From Rostratula benghalensis (taxonomy: Eukaryota; Chordata; Aves; Charadriiformes; Rostratulidae): a stretch of 64,000 bases of DNA. The position numbers and the translations under genes are program-made. The DNA lies in contig VXAI01000046.1 in assembly GCA_013399305.1 (NCBI GenBank), forward strand, positions 1,992,631 to 2,056,630, written 5' to 3'. Below, one piece after another: positions 47,301 through 58,981 of the stretch (positions are counted from its first letter, which is position 1; each line of letters starts with the position of its first letter). Below the pieces are notes generated by a model. It ran no database searches. It was given only the letters and a program-made list of their open reading frames with translations, and had not been told where the DNA came from.

Positions 47301-50300
47301 CCTGCTGCACCAGTGCGCGCAAGGTCGCTTCAGAGGGTCACAAAGGCTGACACTGGCCAGGCCAGCTGCTACAGAGGTGGCCCAAGTGTTCTTCCCAAGG
47401 CCTGCCTGGTATGACTGGGACATCTCCTGGAGGCAATGTGCAGGGTGCTGAGTGGGTGGATGAGAGAACACCACTAAGAAACAGGCCCAGTTGAAGGCTA
47501 AGAGAGATGCTAGAGAGAAGGTTTCAGGGGTATGACAGCATCATGAGAGAAATGAGATGAAAAAATATGGGAAACTGAGACAAAATGTGCAATAAATGGG
47601 TAAGGTGATGTAAAGAGGGGAAAGACCACTTTAGAAAAATAAGAAAGGAGTATCGAGCAGGGCAATTTTATGTCATTTTCTGAAGAGAAAAAGAAAAGGT
47701 TTAAGGTGCAAAATCCAAAAGGGGGTCTAGAGGAAGGAGTAAGGTAGCTCATGTGATAGTATTTCCAACAGACTAGAAGGTAAGGCTTGTCAGTGCGTAA
47801 TAAACAGGACCATGTGTCTTTAAGAGACCAATGTTTGTGTTTTCCCATGCTCTCCTATTGTGGAAATAACTTTCTGAGTCATTTCTCTGATCCTGGATAC
47901 AAACTGAACAGACACAAAACATAACAAAACACAATAGCAACGGGAAGAGAGAAATTCCTCCCTCCCTGACGCGCATTTTACGTCAGGGATCTGAATGCAC
48001 TCAAAGCTTTTGAGTGGAAGAAAAACAAGGCGCAGGCTGAGAGTGTTGTTTGGTACAGACTTTGTGAGTCAAGTTCATTTCTCTACTGTTGCATAAACAG
48101 TTAAAACACGAAAGCCACAGTTCTCCAGTCTGTTACTCTTAAATATGTTATCCAGTCTCTCTGCTCTGGTTGGTTAAAAGTCTTACCTTTCAGATTTTCC
48201 ACAGACAGTGAACTGCAACAGGAATTTGCTGGCTTTTTTAAACTTCAAAGCTTTGCACTTCAAAGACCTTACAATTTTTCTCTCAAGCCTCAGGCCCCAC
48301 CCTCTGCAAAAAGAAGTGTCAGTTTGGGGCTCCCTCTGAAAAAGCCACGTTCAGGAGCTCACATACCTCTGAAAAATCAGTATCGCAACTATGACCTTGC
48401 CAGAGAGCAGTGATGGGACAGGCACCATCACGAGGTGTCAAGACTTTCTATGCCAAAATGCAGAATCATCACTGGGCAGACCCAAGACAAGCCCATTTGT
48501 TGTGTTTCATCCTTTAGCCTCTTACTGTGCTGAGAACTCTCTCAAACTATTTGATATTACAGACAATAAGGTCCCATTGCAGGGCCTTACAAGTTTGGTG
48601 TAACATGCAACCTTTTTGGAACTCATAAAACAAACCCCAAGATTTTCCACTCCAGGGCTGCCATACAGAATGCCTGCTGGGAGGAACAGGATGAATGGAG
48701 AGGCAGAAGGGAGAAGAAAGTTTAGCTCAGGACTGGCAATGCTTCCCCTCCCTGTGGGTGGCTGCAGGAGGCAGAGCAGGTTGGCAGGTCCCTCAGCAGA
48801 CATGACTGATGTCCACCTTCCTTCCCCATAGGAGAGGAGCTGCTCCCTGGGCTGAGAGGGGGGGGAGCAGCCCCAGCCCTCCCCAGTGTTTGCAGCTTTC
48901 CCTGAAGACTGGGGTTGGGGATAGTTTCCTGTTAGTGTGCCCTCACCAGCAGCTGCTCCGAGTAACCCAGGTGAGCCCAGGAAACAGGAACCTTGTGGAG
49001 GGTGGGACTGCACAAACAACAAGGCTGGGTGAATAAATCAGGCCTGGCTGCTGGCTTCACTGTAAGAAACCTTCCATTAAGGCTCCACTGGGTATTTTTG
49101 GACTCCACCTGTCTATTTTTAGGAAGGATAATTAATGCCAAAGGAAATAAGGAAAAAATAATCAAGCTTTTAGTCCAAGAATGGAAATTTTGGTATTCTC
49201 CAAGAAATCACTATAATTAAAATCACTAGGATTAAAGAAGAAGAGTAGTTACATTTCAGGAGTAAAAATAACCTACAAGTCAGTGTAAAAATTACATGGT
49301 GCTTGCTAAGAGAGGGGAAGCATTTGAAGACAGCATTTCACCACTTCACTGTTATTAAATGGGAGTAAAGGCACAGCCAAATGCCCAGCTTTAACAGGCA
49401 GCTGTCCCGTGACTGTGTTTCTGTACCGTGCCGGAGGCTCCCAGCTTCTCCGCCTGTTGTGATCTGGCTTTGGGAGGGGCTGGCTGGGACCCAGAGAAGG
49501 GCTGGCACGGGCTCTGCCCAGCCCTGTCCGTGAAGTTATGCACCAAGGGGAGAGCCACAGCCAAGTTTCCTAGCACCCTCACCAGGTCCATAAAATAATC
49601 TGCCTGAAGTACAAGGCTATTATAAGGCTAGAAAATCTGTTTTATGGACTCAGATACGAAGTTCTGGGAAAAAAACCCCACCCTCTTGGAGACAGGGGCC
49701 AGAATGTGACTGAACAATGTATCTAATGCTTTTAAAATTCAGCAATTATTTTACTGATAGCAATGGTTTAGATTCACATCCCTCAGCTGTATGGACAGTC
49801 TTCTATCACTGTTAATGCTACCATTGTCTGTAGAAGAAAAAAGCCTGCCCTTATTCACCTTCTGGTCATTTGTTCACATTCCATCCCACTCCAAACAGCA
49901 ACTGCTTCAGAGCAGGGCATCTTCAGCACAGCACCTTGCAGCCAACACAGACATGAACAGCATCTTCACCCTCCTCCAAGGAAAAAACACTCTGGCTCCC
50001 TACTATCCAGCCACAAGCCACATTCACTCTTATACACACACACAGGTTTTTATACTGTAGGGGTCGCCTCATCTTAGACCGAACCCAGCTTGTAAACTCC
50101 TGACACCACAGGGAGCACTTGCAAAATATCTAATAGAAGTAGAACAGGTCAGGAGGCAGCAGTCAATATCCAAAGCAATACCTCCCTTTTAGGTGCCTCT
50201 AAAAAGAATTGCCTCTCTGCAACAAAAAACTTTTTAACTTTGAACTGCCATTTGCTGTAAGCATGACCATGGTCTGGGAAGGGTTGTTGCTAGGATAAAT

Positions 50301-53300
50301 CCCCGGGAATTATTCCACACAATTTCCTAATCATAACTTTCCTGCCTGATAAACACTTGCTCCCATATCTCTAATTACACAGAACCTGCTGGATGAGGCA
50401 GGTGCTCATGAGCTTTTTCCTTTTACCCTTCTGATTTTCTTTCCCTTCCAATGGTGGGAGGAATTGGCTGTGTGGGACTGAACCACCCCCAGGCACTTTT
50501 ACAGTACTGACACACATGTAATGATGTTTCCAAACAGCAGTCTTGAGCCCAGTGTCTTGTTTTCTGTGATGATTCAGGTATTAAATGCATTGTTCATCGC
50601 ATAGGAATCCCTTCAATAATGAACCCTTTTAGCATTGTGCAAATTATTTTTTAATATCTCATTGTACTGAAGAGAAACAAATTCATTTTAACCAAAACCA
50701 TCTGACAGCATAGTACAGGTTCAGATTCAGTGTGCTTTTTGCAGTTTTACTCCAGCTAACAGAGTTTATTTCTAAGCTCAGGGAGGTAAATGCCATCTCC
50801 TATGAATAATAAAACAATTGGGAAGAACAAGGACACGCTACAGAGTGCTTTTTAAAAAAGGTTTGCAGATGTGACAGAGTAATGAGCATTTGATCTACTT
50901 TATGCCAGCCACATTTAATCATCCAAAGCAGTATACAGTAAAAGAGACGCTGAAGTATTTTTATTTTGTGTTTGCTTTCAATTGCTTTTGATAATAAAAT
51001 TTTACAGTGGTGTTATCCACAAATCTTAGAAGCCCAGATTAGTGAGATATCGGTGCTACAGCTAATGAGCTCCTGGCTTCTCAGATCATTTTCTCAAAAA
51101 CCAAGAGTCATTATATGAAGAGCAGAAGCCAAAGGCAAAGCAGACTGGCTGTGGTACAGCCTTCATCAGTTGTAAAGATACGTAGCCCCTTCTTGACTGT
51201 CCCATTTTAAGCCAGAGGTACAGCAAATACTTCAAAGGCCACCAGACAGCAATAGATTTAATTGCCACATGGAAATAAGGCCAGTGAGGTCGGCCAGCTC
51301 TCAGGTGACAAGTACCTAACAGAAGCACTGCTGTCACCATTCATAGCTGCCCCAGAGACACGTGCATGGAGGCGACGGACATGGGATGGGCACCTTCCTC
51401 CTTGGCCAGATTCCACTTCGGGAAACAGATCCAAGTCCTGGAGCTGAATTAGTGCTGTCTGCCTTCCTTCGTGGATGTGTCCCACTCCCTCAAACTTACA
51501 CATCCTTTAGTTCTGAAGGCAAATTTATAGCATGCTTGGTAACATATTAACCAGACTTCTGCAAAGTCCTGCTTACTATATTAAATCTCAGCTTGAACCC
51601 AGAAACTCTGGAAGATCATCAGCTCGAGCAATGTGTCAAGCTTTTCAGAAAGAAAGGGCTATAGAGCTGCTTAAACTTTGTTGAAAAAGTCAGGGACTAG
51701 TTGGTTATTTTATATAGACACACGTACATAATTTGAGTTAAAGTCTGTAAACAACTTCCTTGTTCTTTTGTAATTTCTTAAAAAACTTCCTTTAAGGAAA
51801 GAAGAAAAACAATGCTTTTTACACAAACCTTATGCCAACATTTAAAATCCCCTAGATGGTACCTTTGCCAGTTTTATGTTTTCCTGGAATACTATGCAGA
51901 AGACAAGAAGTCAATAACAGATTTTACAACCAACCCTGATGCCAAATTAAACACATGATTCTTCTCTGTTCACATAAGTCATGTCTTTTGGAGAACATTA
52001 GCCAGAAGTAACCCAAGAAATGATAAATGAATTTCCCCTGCAGTTACATTCCCATCAGTGACTAATTCCAGTGTTTCGTACTTACCTTCAAATCAAGTTC
52101 AAGTCTAGAGCAATACAAAGCAACAGAAATGCATATGAAATGGCAGTTGTGAAAGACCGATATTCCTGTGCTGTCGGCATTCGCCATGGGCAAGGGCACC
52201 TGGTGACCTCCTGGGCCAGCTCACACAGTCCAAGGGCTGTCAGGACACGTCCTGAGCTGAGGGCAGCATCTGCCTCCGGAGGAATGAGCCTTCATCTAAG
52301 GCAATCTCCAGCAGCACGGGCACTGACGCATGGAAGCAAGGATCATCTGGGAAGTTCAACAACACATTTCCTGGGGCCAGACTGGATGCTTTGGTCTCTC
52401 TGTGATGAAGAGATTACATGCTGCTCCTATCCATCTCACATAGGCCTTATGTGGGCAGGGCAGCTTTCTCTGCTCTACCTATGGTGTAGTCATATACCTT
52501 CTAATTAAAATGTATTCATAACGGTTTCCCACACTAGCTACTGCCATTTACTCCACTTCATTACTAGTTACTCCTATTCAGTGATCAGGGTTTTTTATTT
52601 TAATTGGCAGATGAAGTCTAGTATTTTACATTTCAAACAAAACTTGAATATACCACAACTTACATGCTGTAGAATCTTTTGTGAGAGGTATGGATGCTTG
52701 GGTCTGCCCAGCTTTTGTTCCAGTCAATCCAACAGTTTTCAGTGTTTGTAGATATCCTGAAGCATGATTTATTCTGGAATGAAGAAAGCAAGTTCAGTAT
52801 TAGTCTGCATGGTGCTGACACACACCTTGGCCTTTACTTCCTCTGTCAGATTTTTCTTGGTTCCTAGGCTGGACATCTCTAGACATTTGAGCAAATGCTA
52901 TGATCACAGTAATAATAGTAATGGTCTTGTTCATTTTCTGTCTTGGATTTGTGGCACTTTGTGAGTTTAGATTAGCTATTTAGCAGTCTTATAGACGATT
53001 ATCAGCTCCTACTGTAGCCTCATAAAGTCTGCTTTCTCCTTAAAGTCTTCATTGTCACTCCTAGGGGACGCCATGGCATGTCAGCCAGAGTTTCTACTTC
53101 TGATTTAGGATCATTATGGCCCTCTGAGTTCTCCACTCTACCCATGTGCAGCCTTTTTAATTTGTTTTTAGATTATTGACCCTGAGGGGCAGCATCTGCA
53201 ACATGCTCTCCATTTAGAGTACGACCCTGATCTGTGACGCATTCTTCCCACACAGTAACTGTGACACAGATGCTTTCAATGGTGCAATTCCATTGTCACC

Positions 53301-54635
53301 ATTTCTGATGAACACTGAAATCAGACAAGGGAGAACCACCCCTACAGTAGAGAGGACAAACTAATTTTTTTCCACATGACTGGTATTTGCTCTCAATCTG
53401 ACTTTTATAGCTATTTGGGGTTCCTCGAACTACTTGCATTTTTCTTCCTCTGAGTTAGCAATATTAACAGCTCCATTTAGACAAGACATCCAAGTTAGGT
53501 GGAGTTTTGGGGAAAGGTACTCAATTTGTTCTTTAAAATGCACTTTTTTTCTCACAAATGTGGTTACATGAAGGAAAGCATTGTAATTGTGTTGTAAGTA
53601 GAGGGAGCCTTTCAAATGTGATAACTCAGAGTGATACCTAGATTTAGATAGAAATACAACACATGAGGAAAAGCCTGTAAAATTATCAGATAGATGTAAA
53701 AATTGGAGAAAATTATTGGGAAAATATTAAGAGTGAATAATAAAGCATGAGAAGGCTCACTGTGAGGTGGAACAGTCAGTTCTTTTCACTAGAGAAGGGT
53801 TTATCTGCAACATACAGCCTCATATTCTGAAGAAAACTCTGTTTTTGAAGACAATTCTGTAAAATAAAATCAAATATGCACTTACATATGGTTAATTTTA
53901 TCAAACTTTTTTGTTTTCATGCTAGTTACTTACAGAACCCTTATAAGACTAACATCCAGTCACATAGCCTATACATGATAGGCTTTTAACAAACTGCAGA
54001 TCTGCCCTCTGGTTCTAGGGGTAAAGTTTACCCAGTCAGTGATCTTCCTTGAAATTTATTGAACTTATGAAAGGCAAAGCTTAGAAATCAAACTTGCTCA
54101 GGGGGTCCAGAAATGCTGCTTTTTAACAATATTTTCTAGTTACATATTGAGTTTGAGTCATCCACGTAGAAATCAAACAAATGAAAATTTGCAAAAAAAA
54201 AAAAGTTTTCCTGTAGCAAAGATGATTTCTACATTTCAACAGCATTAGGAGTAAATGATGTAGCTTTTTTTTTGATAGGATTTGAAGTTACCAGGAATCA
54301 AGTCTAAATGCCACAGAAGAAAATTTGAATTAGTTATGACAAAGCTGGTAGGCTGGGGAGAAATCCTTTCTATTAGCACTGCACAGATGTGGGCTATTTC
54401 CTCTCTTTTCATTATGAAATCAGATTTTCACTGCATGCCATTACAAATCAGCATCTATCACCACTTTTCTGTGCCATGGTATGTGACACCACTGCTGCTT
54501 CCTGCATTCCTCCTGCAGCAGATCCGTAGGTTTTTCACTGGTAACAGGTGTCCACGGGCCACTCCAGTGCAGGGAGAAGGATCTTCACCCCAGCAGAACC
54601 ATTTGACAGGGTGACCCAGAGGAAGTAATGATTTA

Positions 54636-54690
54636 CTAACATAAAACATGATTAACTAACACTTGCTAACATAAAACCAACTAACATTGG
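54636..54690 (+). repeat. Short imperfect ACTAACATAAAAC repeat
   Basis: CTAACATAAAAC occurs twice and related CTAACA words twice more within 55 bases, a local degenerate tandem array. Confidence 0.6.
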
Positions 54691-55093
54691 TTTTCCTCAT
54701 TAGAAAACCAGTAAGAGAGCAACAAGCAGCACAAATTAAATCGCTATTTTCCAAAACTTTTGGATTGATTAAGAACTCAACCATGGTAGTTCTGAGCAGT
54801 CAGTGAAAAGGAAAGAAATCTTCAAAACAAGTTGAAGGAATCTGAATGTTTGGATTTTGGCCAGGATGCCAACCAGGGAGGCCAACCAATGCTAGATTTC
54901 AACAAGTGAAGCCTTATGTTGCCTTAATGTCCTTTCTCCAGCAGGACTCAAAGTGTTTCTTGAGTGTAAATTCCAGTTCTGCAAGCAAGTCTGACCTGTG
55001 TTTTCCTGAAGCTCTCTTGGAGTTGATAAAGCTCTAGAAGGGTTCAGGAATCCAATCCTATTGAACAAATTGCATGGCCAAATTGATTTAAAA

Positions 55094-55110
55094 ATTGATT
55101 TAAAATCAAT
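55094..55110. repeat. AT-rich inverted repeat
   Basis: ATTGATTT (55094-55101) and AAATCAAT (55103-55110) are reverse complements with one base between. A direct copy of AAATTGATTTA precedes it, so the palindrome seems to have grown by local duplication. Confidence 0.5.
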
Positions 55111-55363
55111 ACAAAAAAAAAAGAGCACACAAGAATTATTTCATGTACCAATATAGGTACAAGAAATAAATGTGATATAATTCCAGTATCAGTCAGCCAG
55201 GCAGGAAAGTTTAATATTACGGTGTCCTTATATTTAAGAGCCATATTCCTAGAAACTAGTCATGCCAGTTAAGAAAAACCTTCAGCAAATGCACAGGTTT
55301 GAGCAAGTGTGATAACTTTGCTGAGTTAGGGGTGCTGACCCTGAGCTTCTCTTCTCTCCTTAG

Positions 55364-55444
55364 GTACAGTACCAGGAAGAAAAGGAAATCCTAGCAGCAG
55401 GATGGTGCTTCAGTAGATGGAAACCTTTGAGATCTGCAGAACAG
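55364..55444 (+). other. Candidate orphan exon downstream of KLF13
   Basis: An 81-base segment is preceded by a branch-like GCTGACC at 55334-55340 and a strong pyrimidine tract ending CTCCTTAG (55356-55363). It is followed by CAG|GTAGAC at 55445. Its length is a multiple of three, and only the first frame is open, giving 27 codons without a stop (starting VQYQEEKEIL). No flanking exon is evident, and the peptide is not one I recognise. It may be a lncRNA exon, an exon of an unannotated plus-strand gene, or a chance pseudo-exon. Confidence 0.2.
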
Positions 55445-56980
55445 GTAGACACATATAAAAGATGTTTTGTCTCCCACCCGAGTTATTTTACTATCTGATT
55501 TATCCCCAGTTCAGCAGCTATCAAAAGTAAACACAAGCTGTGAGCACAGGCACAATAATTAAATGACTAATATGGAACTTGAAGCAAGAATGAAAGAATA
55601 AACCTTTTAATATTACTTGAAAAGATTAGAGGTTTAACTGATATATATTTAATACACCAACTAATAGTTTTATCAATCATCCAGGAAAAGTGCTTAAAAG
55701 AATTATTAACAATATTAGGAAATTGAATTATTGGACGCTAATACAGTGTAATCTGGATTGCTCAGTAAACTGGGTACAAACCAACCAAGTGTATTTGGTA
55801 AAAATGAACCCAGGCCTTTAGGTAAAAACCCCAGAATTAGCTATACTCACCAGATGGAGGACTCCAGCTCAGGTAACCAAGGACCCTGAAAAACACTAGG
55901 TCAAAATGCAGCTGAATGGCAGCTGTGTGTACATCTTCCAGACAGAAAGCCTAAAGACATCTTTGTGAATAAACTATACAATAATTTTAGTTGGGAAATA
56001 ATTTTGTACCAAGATGCAGACACTATCGATGCTTATACAGAATCGGAGACTAATTCAGAAGATCCTATTTCAACTGCAGGCTGTCCAAGATAGTCTGCAG
56101 CAGAGTCTGCTTGAATTCATACTCCTTGGAGTGTATTTCACAAAAAGCTTTCAGTCTCATTCAGGTATCCACTGATCGAGGGAGATGTTAAGGCTGGAGG
56201 ATACTTGAAGCACAAGCATGAGAAAACCTCACACTCCAGGAAGCGGGAATAGGTGCTTGTAGCAAACTTGGACAGTACAGTCTGCTTAGGCTAACACAGA
56301 GAGGGCTACAGGATGTCCTTGTCAGAGGGTACAAGTAATTCCATGGCAACAGGGAACTCAGTCCGTCAGGAGTGAAATGACATCCAAGGCAGGAAATGGA
56401 GGGAGGCAAGTTCAGGTTAGAAACAATAGGGTTTTTTTTTTTTAAAATGGCTAATTAACTCTTGGCACAACTGCCCACAAGTTAACATGACTTCTTCAGC
56501 ACTTGGGATTTTTCTCAAGAAATGCTGTTGGTCAAAACCAGTTTTTTGACAAATCTCCTGTCTGCCATTTGATCGCACGGGCATCGGCTTCCCGAGGGCG
56601 GTGACAGTCACCTCCTGGGCTGTGCCACAGCAGCCCCCTGGCATGACAGCACAGCCCCTCCTCACAGAGAGCCTTGGAATGAGGAACACCCTGTAAAAAT
56701 CAGAGCCAAGCAGGCCTGGCAGCACCCGATTTCTGGCTTTGGCCTCAGATTGTCAGTTACCTAATTTATGCAAAGTAATCTTGATATCAAACAGAGTGAA
56801 CTTTATGGCAGCAGATGAAAGCTCATGATGAGCCAATTAACACCCCCTGGGTCTGCAGCATGCCACTTGCCCCTTGCTTCTTTTCTAGGCTTCAGTATTT
56901 CCCCAGCACAGCAGTAAGGAGAGCATGCAAAAAGCACAAACAAGAACTCAAGCAAACAGATACTTTAGAAATAAGTTAAT

Positions 56981-56986
56981 TTTATT
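56981..56986 (-). terminator. Candidate minus-strand polyadenylation signal
   Basis: TTTATT on the plus strand is AATAAA on the minus strand. Just downstream in minus-strand order the sequence reads CTGTTTGCTTGAGTTCTTG then TTTGTG, a good GU-rich element, and one minus-strand TGTA lies upstream (57045-57048). AATAAA is common in AT-rich DNA, so this is only suggestive. Confidence 0.35.
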
Positions 56987-58946
56987 GAATAGGCATTAGA
57001 GCTTCTCTCTGTTTCAAATAATGGAGAAGCCAATTCACACAGATTACAGAGCTATCAGTTACTTTGAATAATCTTTCATAAAAGAAAGAAATTAAACACA
57101 GTTCTGCTATAAAAAGTGCAACAGTTATAACTGGAAGTTTTTCAAAATGAAAGCAAGTTTTACTACCTATTGCAAAAATTGGTTTAGTGCTTTAATACTT
57201 TACAAAGTAACAATCCCACTGCTAAAAACAGCTCTTACACATCATCTTTGTCAAAGTATGGATCAGATTAAAAATGACATTTAAATTGAATTTGAATGAA
57301 AACTGCATGTAGAAAAGGTTCTCAAGAACTCACACTTTTCACAACAAAAAATACTCATTATCTTTTAACGTTAATTAATGCTCGTTTCTTTTGAATGATG
57401 GATTTAAACATGATATGGCAGTAAGCTTAAAAATGGTCAACTGTTTTGTTTGCAGACAAGTGACTACAACCAATCATGTCCTTAAATAACAATCAGGGAA
57501 TGGAATGGGATATGGGATAAAAGTTTTACATGAAAGTGGTCAAATACAGAGAAACCTGAAAAGTCACTTCAGCTTTAAATAAATTTTGGACATATTTGTT
57601 AGATTGCTTATTTAAGTCCAAATCAATCTTTGCTAAAATAGTATAAATTTATAGAAGCTAACAACAAACTCAGACTCTGAAAATGAGAAAGATGGTACGA
57701 CTACTAAGTGTTTGAGTTCTTAGCCAACAAAAATCATCGAGACTTGCTTTATTTCTTATTAACAATTACTTAAGCCCCAATGAGAGCCAACTGCTATATT
57801 TCTTTGAAATATGGACTTCAAGTACAAATACATTTACTGTACGTTTCTACGGTCTTAAAAATGCTGTTTGCTAAGTTATTAGAAAGATTCCCATTACCTG
57901 TCCTGATTTTTTAAACTTTGTATAATTAGCTTTGGCCATAATTGAACAGAGACCCTCAGTTAATGAGTAAATGAACTCCCATAAACAAAGGGTGTGACAT
58001 CTGTGATATTTTAATTCTTGTTTGGGGAGACAAGCCACTCTATACGCAAACTGAAGTGAGGAGGCCAAACCTTATTTATTGGAAAATCTACCACAGGCTT
58101 TAAGGACAAAAAGCTTTAGAATTTTTCTACGGAAGTAGAACAAGAAAGGAAAAATGTTAGTAATAGCAAAAATGACATATGAACAATTTGGGGAGCACAT
58201 ATTATACAACAGTAATAGGAAAGTTATGATGAATTAGCTACCTATACCTTTTGTGTATAATAATTCAAACAGTCCTTCAAGATTTGCCCTGATCTGAGAG
58301 GCATTGGCTTTTAACAACACAAGATTCTGCAACAAAAAAAGGTAAAATATACATGTATTTCTGCCATTTGGCAAACAGCATTTATATTGACAACGTTTCA
58401 TTCAACTTTTTCCATACAAAAATGTTAGTCACAAGAACCAATGAGGAAGAACGAGGACCTCCAAGGAGAACAAAGTCTTTCAGCCACACAATAGTCCACT
58501 TCAAGGCATTATGAAAAGTTCATAATGGTATTTTACATATTAAAATTGAATGCAAAATAAATTTCCAATAAGAAAAGGAGAGCTCTATGCAGATTTGAAA
58601 AACTGTTCCACAGCTGAATCTTGGTAAGACTGACACATTCCAAACACAACAAGGAGCTAGCAGGGTAAGAGCAATGGGCTTGGAAAAAGACAGAAGTGAT
58701 TGCTCCTCCTTAGGAAAGAGCACTAACTGAATCCTGGTCACTGGGGCAGAGTTTTATACAAAACTGCTGAAGCGGGCCTGGAGTACTGTGGTTGGGAACT
58801 CCTAGCTGCTTGGGTCTTTGTGACTAACTCCGTTCATTGTTTAATCTAGGCTTATATCCTCTTTATTCTCCTTGGGTTATGGTGACTGAGCAGAGACTGA
58901 TATGTGCATGCAAAGCTCCTTGAGCAGCTCCAAGGGAAAACCATTT

Positions 58947-58981
58947 TTTGTACTGTACATGCACTATGTGCATTATACAAA
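58947..58981. repeat. Imperfect hairpin around TGCACTATGTGCA
   Basis: ATGCAC (58959-58964) and GTGCAT (58968-58973) pair across TAT. Outside a one-base bulge TGTA pairs with TATA, and outside a three-base bulge TTTG pairs with CAAA, giving about 14 base pairs in 35 bases. It is too short to be a microRNA precursor on its own. Confidence 0.4.

Larger units (their letters stand above)
44330..56955. other. Intergenic region downstream of KLF13
   Basis: No coding gene is recognised. Three GC-richer islands of a few hundred bases, at about 47120-47480, 48600-49040 and 52170-52480, hold open frames of 100-170 codons on one or both strands that resemble nothing I know and sit in low-stop composition. 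A small repeated ACTAACATAAAAC motif lies at 54636-54690, an AT-rich hairpin at 55094-55110, and an isolated exon-like segment at 55364-55444. No retroposon is recognised here. Confidence 0.7.

Noticed and set aside
48522..49022. Minus-strand 166-codon frame in a GC-richer island
   Set aside because: No domain or splice context, and plus-strand frames overlap it; it is probably a compositional effect.
52071..52508. Plus-strand 145-codon frame
   Set aside because: Does not start at an ATG in a good context and resembles no known protein; part of a short GC-richer patch.
58947..58981. MicroRNA precursor
   Set aside because: The stem is only about 14 base pairs with bulges and the arms cannot be extended to the length required for a precursor.
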